Positions 45,724 through 56,642 are shown, counted from the first letter of the stretch. The stretch is 64,000 bases of DNA from Leeuwenhoekiella aestuarii (GCF_004104055.1 NZ_QOVJ01000012.1:1-64000), one strand, 5' to 3'. The notes: a model not told the origin generated them from the letters alone. A program made the numbers and translations.

Positions 45724-45741
45724 GATTAATGACTTGGTGTT

Positions 45742-48102
45742 TTATTTTATGGTAAATTTCCCTTCTAGCTTGATATCCTCTGAAGATGCGCCCACCATTA
45801 CTTTAAAACTTCCTGGCTCTACGGTAAACTTATCATTGATATCCCATAGCCCAAGTTCCTGTTTTCCCAGCACGAAATGAATCTCTTTTTCTTCCCCCGG
45901 ATTCAGGGTTATCCTATCAAAACCGCGCAAAACCTTAGTATATGAAATTACGCTGCTGTACTCGTCGCGTAAATATAATTGCACCACCTCATCACCTGTG
46001 CGTTTTCCGGTGTTGGTGACAGTAAAGTTTACGTTAACATTTCCCTCGATTCCTTGACTTGTGGGTGTAATTTTTAGACTACTATACTTAAATGTGGTGT
46101 AACTCAATCCATATCCAAAAGGATAGAGCGCACCGTAAACTGATGTTCCCGAAGAAGCTTTTGACCCTGGTTTAAAAGGAAAGGCATAGGGGATTTGACC
46201 TACAGACTTAGGAAAAGTGACGGCCAACTTCCCACCTGGATTATAGTCACCAAACAAGACTTTTGCCACAGCATCGCCGCCAAACTCTCCAGGAAACCAT
46301 GCATGAATAATAGCCGGAACGTTTTGCTGCGCGTAGTTTATTGCGGCTGCTCTGCCATCAATCATGACTAGTATAACAGGTTTGTCTGTGGCGCAAATGG
46401 CCTCGAGCAGACGCTGCTGACTTTGTGGAAGGTCAAGACTGGTACGAGAACGGTCTTCACGAACGGTAAGCTCTGAACCTCCCAATACTAAAATGGTCAG
46501 ATCAGTTTCTTTTGCTACTTGCACCGCTTTATCAAGCATTTCCTGTGCTTCGCTTTCAATGGGAAATGGCATGATTTCATCTTCTGGAAAATGCGAGCTT
46601 ATAATTTCGGCGCCCTTTTCATAAACTACTTTTGTGTCTGGCAGCATCTTTTTGATTCCTTCATAGACGGTAACGATTGGTAGGTTTGCAGGGCCGTATC
46701 GCGAAATCAACCCTTCCTTTTCTTTGGCATTGGGACCTATCACCGCAACGGAATTCAAGGATTTTTTAAGCGGAAGTAGATTATCTTCATTTTTTAATAA
46801 AACAATAGATTCTAGCGCTGCCTGCAGGGATAATGCTTGGTTTTCCTTAGACTGCACAAGCTTATCGGCAAGTTTCTTATCTCCTTTATAGGGATTGTCA
46901 AAAAGCCCTAGTTTAAACTTGACCTTGAGTACATCAGCGACACGATCATCAATTGTGGCAGGCGCTATTTTGCCCTGAGCGATAGCTTCCCGCAATGGAG
47001 TAATATAATCCTCTGGCTCGGTAAAATCTGTACGGATGTTCACTCCGGCATTTACGCCTTGTGCCACGGCATCTACCATGCTTTCTGCCACTTTATGCTT
47101 TTTATGAATAAACTCCAGAGCGGCACTATCTGTGGTAACATATCCCTTAAATCCCCACTGTTGACGCAATATTTCAGTAAGAAAATAGGGGCTTCCTGTG
47201 ATGGGTACACCGTCATAATCATTGTATGAACTCATCACTCCCAACGCTCCAGCTTCTTGTACCGCCACCCGAAAAGGCTCAAGATACAAGGTTTTCATCT
47301 CTCTAGGCGCAACGTGTGGATCTGTTCTTGTACCTCCATCACGTCCTCCCACAGGTATAGAATACACAGCAAAATGTTTGGCTGTTGCAGCTACCCCATT
47401 TTCCTGCAGTCCTAAGATCATCTGTTTACCCAGTTGTCCAACAAGGTATGGGTCTTCTCCATAACTTTCGACAGCTCTGCCCCAACGTGGATCCTGAGCG
47501 ACACCTAATATTGGAGCATAAATATTAGTATACCCTAAAGCTGAAGCTTCTTTAGCTTCAACTTCACCTATTTGTCTAATAAGTTTTTTATCCCAAGTAG
47601 CACCCTGTCCACATTGAGCAGGAAAAGAAGTCGCTCTATCATGAGCCAAACCCCGTATCCCCTCGTTTGTAAAATCCACCGGAATGCCCAAGCGAGTTTC
47701 TTCTACAAACCAGCGCTGTATACGCTGTAGTGTCTCTACGTGCTTACTATAGGGATAGGAATATTCAGATTTAAACGTACCTAGCCCGTTATGTTGTTCA
47801 TCTATATTACCTATTCCATCTTTCCAAACCTCATTTTTCCAACCATCTGTAGGCAATGGATCCTTCAAAACCCTACCAGAACCATATAATGTAGCAAGCT
47901 GACAGGTTTTTTCTTCTATGTTCATTCGAGAAAGTAAATCTTTTACACGATCCTCTTTTGAAGCCTTTGGATCTTCATAGACATCCTTCTTCCCGTTTTT
48001 ATTAAAATCTATATATTCCTTTTTATAAATATTCGGTTTCTTATTAAAGGAAAGAAAAAAATATAAAAGGCTTAAACAGATTATTGGTTTTATTTTCATC
48101 AC
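45742..48102 (-). CDS. GH3 family glycosidase (beta-glucosidase-like)
   Basis: A 786-residue exported enzyme. The short signal anchor (MKIKPIICLSLLYFFLSF) may be a lipoprotein-free signal peptide. The N-terminal TIM barrel (about 40-390) ends with the nucleophile in GYVTTDSAALEFI (Asp). The alpha/beta sandwich (about 400-620) includes LGGSELTVREDRSRTSLDLP. A C-terminal fibronectin III-like domain (about 680-785) includes GDEVVQLYLRDEYSSV. Length and domain order are typical of secreted GH3 beta-glucosidases. In this locus it would release terminal beta-linked glucose or xylose from an imported or surface-bound glycan. Confidence 0.9.
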   Translation of the reverse strand: MMKIKPIICLSLLYFFLSFNKKPNIYKKEYIDFNKNGKKDVYEDPKASKEDRVKDLLSRMNIEEKTCQLATLYGSGRVLKDPLPTDGWKNEVWKDGIGNIDEQHNGLGTFKSEYSYPYSKHVETLQRIQRWFVEETRLGIPVDFTNEGIRGLAHDRATSFPAQCGQGATWDKKLIRQIGEVEAKEASALGYTNIYAPILGVAQDPRWGRAVESYGEDPYLVGQLGKQMILGLQENGVAATAKHFAVYSIPVGGRDGGTRTDPHVAPREMKTLYLEPFRVAVQEAGALGVMSSYNDYDGVPITGSPYFLTEILRQQWGFKGYVTTDSAALEFIHKKHKVAESMVDAVAQGVNAGVNIRTDFTEPEDYITPLREAIAQGKIAPATIDDRVADVLKVKFKLGLFDNPYKGDKKLADKLVQSKENQALSLQAALESIVLLKNEDNLLPLKKSLNSVAVIGPNAKEKEGLISRYGPANLPIVTVYEGIKKMLPDTKVVYEKGAEIISSHFPEDEIMPFPIESEAQEMLDKAVQVAKETDLTILVLGGSELTVREDRSRTSLDLPQSQQRLLEAICATDKPVILVMIDGRAAAINYAQQNVPAIIHAWFPGEFGGDAVAKVLFGDYNPGGKLAVTFPKSVGQIPYAFPFKPGSKASSGTSVYGALYPFGYGLSYTTFKYSSLKITPTSQGIEGNVNVNFTVTNTGKRTGDEVVQLYLRDEYSSVISYTKVLRGFDRITLNPGEEKEIHFVLGKQELGLWDINDKFTVEPGSFKVMVGASSEDIKLEGKFTIK

Positions 48103-48129
48103 ATATAAGTTAATCAGTCTCGTATTCTA

Positions 48130-48180
48130 GGTTAGATAGAAACCGGAGACTGCCAGGCAGCCCCCAGGTTTCATCCAATC
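48130..48180 (-). other. Long imperfect stem-loop between GH38 and GH3
   Basis: GTTAGATAGAAACC at the left pairs imperfectly with GGTTTCATCCAATC at the right. Inside is a small CTGCC-A-GGCAG hairpin. No T-tract is evident. It could be an RNA-processing or partial-termination site that sets different levels for the two enzymes. Confidence 0.4.
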
Positions 48181-48213
48181 TAATAAACAAGCATGAATTT
48201 TGAATGCAAAATG

Positions 48214-51200
48214 TTAGTTACGTAACTCCACTTTTTTTGCATAATTAAAATCTTCTGATATGGGGGATAGAGTTTCTAAATCTACTGTTGATTCATCAAC
48301 AGCTGTTATAGCAAAAATGCGTATAGACTCATTATCAGGTAAGGTGAGTTTTTTAGCATTCTTAGATAGCTTTAGTTTATAGGCATACAAATAACTATAT
48401 TCGTAGGCTTTATTTGCGGAAGGATATCCCAAATGTCTATGCGTGGCAAACCAAGCAATGCTAGAAGTTTTCAGATAGGGACTTTGTATACCTTTTACTG
48501 CAACACGCTCTTCAGTATCCTTATGCTCAACCCTATCAACTGCAAATTCTCTTTTATAAAACTGACCTATTTTACCAGTCCAATCCTGAATTTTTAGCGT
48601 GTTTACTTCACCATCAATCACGAAGTCCCCTTGGGTTTCTTTAGTAGCGGCAGCAAGCACGTATAACGTGTTATACGCTCCTTCAGGCAGTTGTATTTGT
48701 TGTCCTTTGCTAATTAGAACATTATCTGAACGATCTGCAGTAGGTCCCATTTTAAAAATCACATCTTCATGTACAATTCTTGCTGGGATAAGCTCTGCAG
48801 GTATACTGTATTTATCTTCCAGGTTTCCGTCGTTTCGATTTGTATCAAAACTAAAAGCATCTGAATTATAGGGAAGCGCTATACTAAGTTGTTTAGAAAC
48901 TTCTTTAGGAGCTATTGAACTGAATTTCACAGCAAACGCTTTTATACCGTAATGTTTCAAATCAAATTTAATCTGATTTTGAGCAAAGTCAACCTGCCCT
49001 AGTCTCTCCTCCTGTCCATTTACTTCATAAGCATCAACAACCGTTGCTGGCAATGTTATATTCACGCCATTTTGATCACGTCCTAGAAGTTCATTTACCC
49101 GAATTAGATAATAACTACTATTCTCCATCTTTTTAAAAGCCATTAATCCTATGCCGTCATTATCAATGTGGAGTATAGAAATTTCTTTTCCTGCTCTCCC
49201 CTTATGCTTTGAAGACTCGAAAGCCATTAAGGGTTGATTGAAAAATTTACCTTGCCAGGGAGTACGTCCTTCTTGCCAATTTCCCGAGTGAGCATATAAT
49301 CCGTAATTAAATTCATGAACACCCCAGTCTTGAGATTTTTGAAAAATATAACGTTTATCAGTTTCTGGTGTAAACATCAGTGTCAACCTCAATGTTTCAG
49401 GATCTGGTTTGTCAGATCCGTATTTAGAATCTTCCAGAATACTTATTCCAAATTCATTTGATTCATCAGTCTGATCAAACCATTGCTTTGAAGGAACTTC
49501 ATATTTTTTTTCTGAGTTTACCCCTCGTTCTATAGTTCCTACTCCCCAGCTATACGTTGTATTATCATTTACTGCAGTAAGAGGAAATGCTGCTTTAAGA
49601 CTAACACCTGTAGCTTGCCAGTCTAAAACATTATTAATCTCTAAGCGTTTACCTGCCGCTCCAGATGCTAAACTAAGTGTTTGCTTAAGAATCGAATTTT
49701 GAGCATATCGTGTAACCTCTATTGCGACTCTAAGGGGACCCTTTTCTACAATCTTCATTTCGACGCTATCACTCATTGTAGCAAAAGGAGGCTTCTGACG
49801 TTCATCCCATAGCATATTCCAAGCCGGCCACGTAAATGATTTTTCACTTTGAAAATCAAGTCTAGTAGGATATTTAAGTAAAGACTTATTCAAATTTTTA
49901 TCATATAATTGAGTTATATCCCCAGTAGAATTTAATTCAACCTTATAGTGCTCATTTTCTAACATATTTGTCTTTACATTCAAATCAGGATTCTCTTGTA
50001 TATTCGATTTTGAATCTCTTACATCATAAACCTTAATCCCCATAGAAGGTATGTTGACTTCAAAAATAAATGATATCGAATCTTGAGTTTTACTTATAAT
50101 TTGAGTTTTAACAGGTTTACCCGAAGGCTCATAAACTAGTATAGTTTGAGGGACTTTTTTATAAGCAAGTGTCGCTGTTACAATACCCTCTCGCTTTTTT
50201 TCTACAGGATTGTATACGATAACAGATCTACCTTTTCCACGGGTATCCATATCAGCAGTTACTTGTTTTAATGAATGTTTAAGCACATTGCTAAAACTGT
50301 TTGCTGCTATTAGTTCATCATTCCAGGCATACTCATAAACTGAAGGAATAGACGTCCCCGGCAAAATGTCGTGCATTTGATTACTTAAAACCAATTCCCA
50401 AGCTGCATTTATTTTTGAGAATGGATAAGTAGCCTGCTTCTTCCAATCTGCTATTACTGCAAGGGGTTCTGCGGCTTTTGCAAGCAATTCATTCTTCCGG
50501 TTCATTTTTTTCATAAATGCTTTAGAAGTAATAGAACCGGCACTGTGCTCTGTAAGTAATAAATCCCCTTTATAAGTGGGAAGATTTTTTTTAATTTCTG
50601 GGATAATATCTTTAAACATCTGATCTGAGCTTGATAAAACCACTTTGAAATTACTATCTGCATTATTCAAACTTTCTTCTGCATGCACGACGTCATTTTC
50701 TCGCGGTGCGCCACCCTGATCTCCTACTCCGTAATATCTGTAATCAAAGGCATATCCGGTATTTTTTTTATTTTTATCTAGACGCTTATTCCAACCCTTA
50801 TCAAGGTCAAAACGATCTGGAATATGGCTTACATAAGCACCAGCATTTAAAGCTGATACAATACCATTACCATCTGGTCCGTACCACGTTCCCACGTTAA
50901 ATGGTACCCCTACTGCAGATCCCCAAGATAATTTTTGCGTTGAAAAACCAATCAGACCTGAATGATTCAATATCGTTGGCAAGCTAGAAGGAAAACCAAA
51001 ACAGTCAGGCAGCATATAATCATTACTCTTTTTATCAAATTCTGACTGAAAAAAATTATTCCCATATAAGGTTTGTCTAATTATAGACTCTGGTGAAGAA
51101 ATTACAGTTTCTGCTTCATCTACAGAAGATCCAGCAACAAACCACTTTCCATTGGCAATGTACTTTTTCAACTCTTCATATAATTCGGGATAGTATTCTT

Positions 51201-51492
51201 TCATCATTTTATAGCGTCGAGACCCCGTAAAGTTGAAACGGTAGTTAGGATACTTTTTAAAAAGATAAAAATTCTCTGTAAGTATATTTTTTATGTATTC
51301 ATTTACAACGGTAGGATAATCCCAATTCCATTCCGTATCTAAATGCGCATAGCCTACTGTATATACTATCCTGTCTTTTGTTAAGTCATAACTTCTTGAG
51401 TTCTCTTGTGCCACTGCCGGGATTGAAAATCGTATCAAAAATGCTAGAAAAACACTTAATTTACAATTAGAAAAAAATTGATCTAAATTCAT
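48214..51492 (-). CDS. GH38 family alpha-mannosidase
   Basis: A 1092-residue exported enzyme, counted from the Met at 51492 (MNLDQFFSNCKLSVFLAFLI), which starts the signal peptide. The upstream 24 codons of the same frame look untranslated. The GH38 N-terminal domain (about 35-330) has the zinc site VGYAHLDTEWNWDYP (His and Asp). Further conserved residues are in LPDCFGFPSSLPTIL and HEEL-like segments (LLLTEHSAGSITS). A middle helical domain and large beta domains follow (NMLENEHYKVELNSTGDITQLYD). It removes alpha-linked mannose. It follows SusD by 112 bases that contain a stem-loop. Confidence 0.9.
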   Translation of the reverse strand: MNLDQFFSNCKLSVFLAFLIRFSIPAVAQENSRSYDLTKDRIVYTVGYAHLDTEWNWDYPTVVNEYIKNILTENFYLFKKYPNYRFNFTGSRRYKMMKEYYPELYEELKKYIANGKWFVAGSSVDEAETVISSPESIIRQTLYGNNFFQSEFDKKSNDYMLPDCFGFPSSLPTILNHSGLIGFSTQKLSWGSAVGVPFNVGTWYGPDGNGIVSALNAGAYVSHIPDRFDLDKGWNKRLDKNKKNTGYAFDYRYYGVGDQGGAPRENDVVHAEESLNNADSNFKVVLSSSDQMFKDIIPEIKKNLPTYKGDLLLTEHSAGSITSKAFMKKMNRKNELLAKAAEPLAVIADWKKQATYPFSKINAAWELVLSNQMHDILPGTSIPSVYEYAWNDELIAANSFSNVLKHSLKQVTADMDTRGKGRSVIVYNPVEKKREGIVTATLAYKKVPQTILVYEPSGKPVKTQIISKTQDSISFIFEVNIPSMGIKVYDVRDSKSNIQENPDLNVKTNMLENEHYKVELNSTGDITQLYDKNLNKSLLKYPTRLDFQSEKSFTWPAWNMLWDERQKPPFATMSDSVEMKIVEKGPLRVAIEVTRYAQNSILKQTLSLASGAAGKRLEINNVLDWQATGVSLKAAFPLTAVNDNTTYSWGVGTIERGVNSEKKYEVPSKQWFDQTDESNEFGISILEDSKYGSDKPDPETLRLTLMFTPETDKRYIFQKSQDWGVHEFNYGLYAHSGNWQEGRTPWQGKFFNQPLMAFESSKHKGRAGKEISILHIDNDGIGLMAFKKMENSSYYLIRVNELLGRDQNGVNITLPATVVDAYEVNGQEERLGQVDFAQNQIKFDLKHYGIKAFAVKFSSIAPKEVSKQLSIALPYNSDAFSFDTNRNDGNLEDKYSIPAELIPARIVHEDVIFKMGPTADRSDNVLISKGQQIQLPEGAYNTLYVLAAATKETQGDFVIDGEVNTLKIQDWTGKIGQFYKREFAVDRVEHKDTEERVAVKGIQSPYLKTSSIAWFATHRHLGYPSANKAYEYSYLYAYKLKLSKNAKKLTLPDNESIRIFAITAVDESTVDLETLSPISEDFNYAKKVELRN

Positions 51493-51551
51493 GGTAATGT
51501 GTGTATTGTATTTTGCTCGTGGTGAACATTGAAAAAGACAATAGGAGACAC

Positions 51552-51569
51552 AACGGGTTTTCACCCGTT
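51552..51569 (-). other. Intercistronic stem-loop between SusD and GH38
   Basis: AACGGGT and ACCCGTT pair around TTTC. There is no clear T-tract. Hairpins after SusD often favour SusCD mRNA over the downstream enzymes. Confidence 0.45.
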
Positions 51570-51604
51570 ATGCCCTATTTAATACTATAAGTAAAGTATT
51601 ACTG

Positions 51605-53275
51605 TTAATTAGTATAACCCGGATTTTGCTCTAGAGGTGCACCCGTATTAAGATCTATTTCACTCTGAGGAATAGGAAAATAACGATTATAGTCCTGTAT
51701 ACCCAAACCTGGATTACCTGGATTATCATTATATTTTAAAACTCTTTCTACAAGATTATTCATACGCATTAAGGTGAGCATACGCCATTCTTCGGTATAT
51801 AATTCACGAGCTCGTTCATCGAGAATTAGATCTATATTTACATCTCCTGCATTCACAAGACTAGCGTTCGCTCTTGACCTTACTAAATTAATATCTGCTG
51901 CAGCTTTCCCTAGCTCATTGAGTTTAAGATATGCCTCTGCCCTTAGCAAATAAGTCTCTGCTAAACGCATAGCGTACAAATCTTTGTGGTTATAACCACC
52001 CCCTGATCGGTTTCCTTGTGTAAAATGCTGGGTAGGCGTTGCTACTTTCATAAAATAAGGATACAACAATCGTGTTGTATCTATCATTTTGGGATTTTCT
52101 AAAACAATTTCTTTCCCATTATATGCGGAATTTGAATTGGTATAGTAAAAATGTCTTTTGACATTAGACTCCGCATTTCGTAAATCTGTATCAAAGTCAT
52201 CTTTCCAAATATCGTAAGCAACATAATTAGTAGGCCTTACCCATCCTACTGGCCTTCCAAGGGTATCATTATAAACTATTTTGGATCCCTCATAATAGCC
52301 TTCATAACCATTAAAATTATCAGGTGTTTTAAGATTATAATAAGCTGGGCCAAAGGCACGCTCACCAGAGTATATTCCTCCTCCAGTAACATTAGGATCA
52401 TTTTGTATCACCCAGATTGCTTCGGTATTACTTGAAAGATTTTGATTATTTAATGCAAAGAGATCTGTAATTACATTTTCGTCTTCAAAGATATTATATT
52501 GATTTCCAAAACGTTCTGTCATTAATTTATAGCCATAATCATTTATTACGTGCGAAGCTGCAGCTGCAGCACTTTCATTATCATCTAGTGCCAAGTAAAC
52601 ATCTGCCAGTAAATGCCAAGCTGCTCCTTGAGTTAAACGTCCTGGAGCTGGCTCATTACCACGAGTTGGTAAATTGGAAGCTGCATAGTTTAAATCTTCG
52701 GTTATAAGATCTAAGATAGATGACTTAGGGGCTCTAACAAAATCAGTCTTAGGAGATTCTATAGGCTCTGTTACAAGAGGTACATCACCAAACATATATA
52801 CTAATATGCGGTAAGCGAAAGCTCTAAAAAAATGGGCTTCAGCCAAATATTCATTTTTATCAGTCTCATCGGTAAACTCTAAACTCTCTACACCCCTAAT
52901 CACTAAATTTGCCTGATATACCAGGTCAAAGGCTTTATCCCAATACCGATTAGGCAGTGAAGATGATGGAGTAATATCAATACCCCAATTGCTCATAGTC
53001 CCACCTGAAGGATTTTCTCCAAAATAGGCTTCGTCTGTTCCCAACGCCACATAGATAAACATATATTGTTCATCTACATCTGTATACCACTCCTGAGCCA
53101 GACCATAAAGACCTATGACACCCGTCTCTGCATCTCCAGTATCTTCATAGGCATTATTTGAAGATACAAAATCAAGAGGTATCTCGTCTAAAACCTCATC
53201 ATTACATGATATAATAAAACTTGCTAAGATGATGTTTAAAAAATGAATTTTGAATTTTGATATATTGACTTTCAT
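51605..53275 (-). CDS. SusD/RagB-type surface lipoprotein (second locus)
   Basis: A 556-residue outer-membrane lipoprotein, counted from the Met at 53275 (MKVNISKFKIHFLNIILASFIISC, lipobox Cys24). The frame extends eight codons further back to 53299. It has SusD features: AEAHFFRAFAYRILVYMFGDVPLV (about residue 145), YALRLAETYLLRAEAYLKL-like segment (YAMRLAETYLLRAEAYL) and the C-terminal RYFPIPQSEIDLN. It binds glycan and closes the SusC channel. It lies two bases after susC. In company with GH38 and GH3 its ligand should be a mannose-containing glycan. Confidence 0.92.
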   Translation of the reverse strand: MKVNISKFKIHFLNIILASFIISCNDEVLDEIPLDFVSSNNAYEDTGDAETGVIGLYGLAQEWYTDVDEQYMFIYVALGTDEAYFGENPSGGTMSNWGIDITPSSSLPNRYWDKAFDLVYQANLVIRGVESLEFTDETDKNEYLAEAHFFRAFAYRILVYMFGDVPLVTEPIESPKTDFVRAPKSSILDLITEDLNYAASNLPTRGNEPAPGRLTQGAAWHLLADVYLALDDNESAAAAASHVINDYGYKLMTERFGNQYNIFEDENVITDLFALNNQNLSSNTEAIWVIQNDPNVTGGGIYSGERAFGPAYYNLKTPDNFNGYEGYYEGSKIVYNDTLGRPVGWVRPTNYVAYDIWKDDFDTDLRNAESNVKRHFYYTNSNSAYNGKEIVLENPKMIDTTRLLYPYFMKVATPTQHFTQGNRSGGGYNHKDLYAMRLAETYLLRAEAYLKLNELGKAAADINLVRSRANASLVNAGDVNIDLILDERARELYTEEWRMLTLMRMNNLVERVLKYNDNPGNPGLGIQDYNRYFPIPQSEIDLNTGAPLEQNPGYTN

Positions 53276-53301
53276 AATTTTAGTTTTATAAAGTTTCATT
53301 C

Positions 53302-56300
53302 TTAGAAGCTTATATTGGTTCCAAGTGTTATTGTTCTGGTTAAGGGAGAATTAAACTCAGGATCCCAACCAGACCATTGAGTCCACGTGTATAGGTTTTT
53401 ACCTGCCATATAAACCCGTAGTGTATCGAAACCTATTTTTTTAAGCAGGCTTTTATTAAAATCATACGCCAAAGTCACATCTTGTAATCGTACAAAACTG
53501 CGGGACTGGTATACAGAAGGATTTATCTCTGGATTATTATAAATTCCAGGAGCATTATTTACGGGTCTATCTGGTCTCCAATAAGGCAAAACATTGGTTT
53601 GGTTAAGTCTCTGTGACCTAAAAGTCCCCCCCGATACAAGTACTCCTCCATTACTACCCATATAATATCCGTTTCCGCCTTGAACAGAATTGACAATCAC
53701 GTTTAAGGATACGCCTTTATACCTAAAATTATTAGTGATACTAAATCTGTAATTGGGATCTGAATAACCTAAAATTTTTCGATCTTGATCTGCATCAATC
53801 TCCCCGTCTCCATTCTGATCTACCACGCGCCACTGACCTGGATAATAACCACTCATGATTGTACCGTCATACAAGTCATTTTCCTGCCAGATGCCATTAC
53901 TATCATAACCGTAATAAACATCAATGGGCTCGCCTACAAACCAGCCATTTCCTATATCTTCTGTAACTTCCCCATAGAGTTTTGTGATTTTGTTACGATT
54001 TAAAGAGAATGTAGCTCCTGATGTCCAATTAAAATTTGTAGATTCTATATTTTTAGATTGTAAAGCCACTTCAAAACCGTGATTTTTCATCCCTCCTATA
54101 TTACTCCAAACGCTAGAATTTCCTGAAATACTGGGAATAGAGCGTTGTACTAATACATCTTGAGTTTCTGCATGATATGCGTCTAAACTACCTGTGAGAA
54201 CACTCTCAAGAATATCAAAATCAACACCTATGTTTGTTGCTGTTGTTTTTTCCCACCCTAAATCATTATTACCCATAGTACCTGAATACATCCCTATAGC
54301 GGTACTTCCGTCAAAAGTTGTGGTCAGAGTATTCATTTGTGACTGGCTTTTATATCTGCCTATACCTTGATTTCCATTGACACCATATGATAATCTCAAT
54401 TTTAAATAATCAAGTACCTTGGATTCTGATAAAAAATCTTCTTCAGAGATTACCCAACCTGCAGATACGGATGGAAAATTCCCCCATTTTTTATTAGGGC
54501 CAAAACCTGAATAGCCGTCACGTCTTAAGGTTCCAGATATCAAATATCTATTATTGTAATTGTATGCAATTCGCCCCATATAAGAACGAGTATATTCCTC
54601 ATAAGATTCAGAGCTGAAAGACTGAACCTCAGCAAGCTCCATAGCATTATAACCTAATTTGTCTGAACTAAATTGTTCGCCATTTAATGTGGAGCCTTCA
54701 CCAAAGAACTTCTCATCACTGTGCAGTAAAGTCACATCAAAATTGTGGGCACCTAGGCTTTTCTTATAGGTTACTATATTGTTAATCAACCATTTTTGAT
54801 TATTTGTGACATCTTTATAACCTACGCCATTTACCTTGGAACCATCACCAATGTTTCGAGGTGTATATTGAAATTGTCTTGCAAAATAGTAGTTTCGAGA
54901 ATAATTAACCTCATACTTTAGACCAGGAATCATAGGTACATTTACTTCTGCCCTAAATGCTAAAAATAAATTATCATAATATTGCTCATCTTTAATATTC
55001 GTCAATGCTAAAGGGTGATAATTATAGGATTCATCAGAAATATACACAGGGTAATTACCATTCTCATCAAACTTATTACCTAATGGACTAGAGTCTTGAG
55101 CATCGCCTACAGAGGCAGATACACCAGAATAGTCCCTGTGGGTAAACCTTGGGTTTATAGTAAAAGCAAACCAGTCTGTAACTTGGTTCCTAAACTTTCC
55201 AAAAAAACTAAAGCGTTCAAAATCGTCATTCAAAACAATTCCCTTTTGATTTAAATAATCTCCAGAAAAATAATAATCTGTTTTATCTGTCTTTCCTGAA
55301 ATACTTAAATTGTAAGATTGTATTTGGGAGGATTGAAAAACCTCATCCAACCAGTTTATATCGTGACCACCTTCTAGATAGTTCTCACGATCAATTTGGG
55401 TATATAAATAAGGTGCTACGATTTGTTTGTTGGTAATATCTGGTCTTTCTGGCCGTCCACCATTATCAGTTACATTTGTGGGCATAGTTTTATACCATTG
55501 TATCAAATCCTGCTGATATTGATAATCTACTGCTTTTTCGGCATATTGCTGGGCATTCATAATATGGGTAATATCTGTCTCATTTAAACTTTGAATACCA
55601 CTATAAGCATTAATGCTAAATTTAGGCTTACCCTTTGTCCCTGTTTTAGTTGATATCACAATTACACCATTTGCAGAGCGAGAGCCGTAAACAGCTGCTG
55701 CACTTGCATCTTTTAAAACATCTATAGATTTTATATCATTTATATTAATGTCGGTAAGGTTTCCATAAAAAATCATACCATCTACAACAATCATAGGAGA
55801 ATCACTTGCAGAAAGCGATGTCCTACCTCTTATACTTATAGACCCAGGTTGCCCAGATCCTGAAGGAGGTGTGATGTTTAGACCGGGAATAGCTCCCTGA
55901 AGTACCTGAGTTAATGAAGCTGCAGGAATCATCTCTTTATCTTCTAAATCTATATGTGCTATAGCTCCGGTAAGATCTTTTTTACGCTGAGTACCATAAC
56001 CAATAACAACAACCTCATTAAGTTCTCCTATAGTTTGAGTCATGGTTAAATTAATTTCTTCAGTATCAGTAACCTTTTTTTCTATAGGTGAAAAGCCTAA
56101 ATAAGTGAAAACAAGAATACTTGGTGAAGAGGTTATGTCAATACTAAATTTGCCATCGAAATCAGTCAACACACCATTGTTAGTATCTTTTTCAAGAACC
56201 TCAACTCCTGGCAATGGCACTCCATCTTCATCAGTAATTATTCCACTTGCTTTAGTTTTTTGCTGAGATTTTAAAAAGAAAATAAGATTTTCATCGTAGT

Positions 56301-56607
56301 ATTTAAAATTAAGTTGTGTTTTTTTTAGTAAATCAAGTAAAATCTTTCTAACACTTGAATTTTTTGCACTGTAAGTAACTTTTGAATCATTTTTAATATC
56401 TGAGTCATTAAATGTTATACCAAGGTTACTCCTTTCTGCTATTAATGTTAGTGCGTCACTAAGTTTAGTAGATTTAAAGTCAACGGAAATTTTTATAGAG
56501 TCTAAGTCTATTTGTCTATTTTCAGCTCTAATATGTAAGCTAACGCTTAGGCATATAAAAAATGTAGTTACACATTTTAAGGTATAGCGTTTTAAATAAT
56601 TTTTCAT
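53302..56607 (-). CDS. SusC-type TonB-linked transporter with STN domain (second locus)
   Basis: An 1101-residue outer-membrane transporter. After the signal peptide (about 1-28) comes the STN domain (about 38-110, FKSTKLSDALTLIAERSNLGIT). The carboxypeptidase-regulatory-like domain (about 118-195) has GIITDEDGVPLPGVEVLEKD. The plug (about 200-325) has IPAASLTQVLQGAIPGLNI-type text and SPMIVVDGMIFYG. The barrel ends ITLGTNISF. The STN domain pairs with the FecR encoded upstream. It imports oligosaccharides generated at the surface. The sequence is more AT-rich than the first SusC. Confidence 0.93.
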   Translation of the reverse strand: MKNYLKRYTLKCVTTFFICLSVSLHIRAENRQIDLDSIKISVDFKSTKLSDALTLIAERSNLGITFNDSDIKNDSKVTYSAKNSSVRKILLDLLKKTQLNFKYYDENLIFFLKSQQKTKASGIITDEDGVPLPGVEVLEKDTNNGVLTDFDGKFSIDITSSPSILVFTYLGFSPIEKKVTDTEEINLTMTQTIGELNEVVVIGYGTQRKKDLTGAIAHIDLEDKEMIPAASLTQVLQGAIPGLNITPPSGSGQPGSISIRGRTSLSASDSPMIVVDGMIFYGNLTDININDIKSIDVLKDASAAAVYGSRSANGVIVISTKTGTKGKPKFSINAYSGIQSLNETDITHIMNAQQYAEKAVDYQYQQDLIQWYKTMPTNVTDNGGRPERPDITNKQIVAPYLYTQIDRENYLEGGHDINWLDEVFQSSQIQSYNLSISGKTDKTDYYFSGDYLNQKGIVLNDDFERFSFFGKFRNQVTDWFAFTINPRFTHRDYSGVSASVGDAQDSSPLGNKFDENGNYPVYISDESYNYHPLALTNIKDEQYYDNLFLAFRAEVNVPMIPGLKYEVNYSRNYYFARQFQYTPRNIGDGSKVNGVGYKDVTNNQKWLINNIVTYKKSLGAHNFDVTLLHSDEKFFGEGSTLNGEQFSSDKLGYNAMELAEVQSFSSESYEEYTRSYMGRIAYNYNNRYLISGTLRRDGYSGFGPNKKWGNFPSVSAGWVISEEDFLSESKVLDYLKLRLSYGVNGNQGIGRYKSQSQMNTLTTTFDGSTAIGMYSGTMGNNDLGWEKTTATNIGVDFDILESVLTGSLDAYHAETQDVLVQRSIPSISGNSSVWSNIGGMKNHGFEVALQSKNIESTNFNWTSGATFSLNRNKITKLYGEVTEDIGNGWFVGEPIDVYYGYDSNGIWQENDLYDGTIMSGYYPGQWRVVDQNGDGEIDADQDRKILGYSDPNYRFSITNNFRYKGVSLNVIVNSVQGGNGYYMGSNGGVLVSGGTFRSQRLNQTNVLPYWRPDRPVNNAPGIYNNPEINPSVYQSRSFVRLQDVTLAYDFNKSLLKKIGFDTLRVYMAGKNLYTWTQWSGWDPEFNSPLTRTITLGTNISF

Positions 56608-56642
56608 AATATTACATTCAGTTTTGTATTCATTTGTATAAA

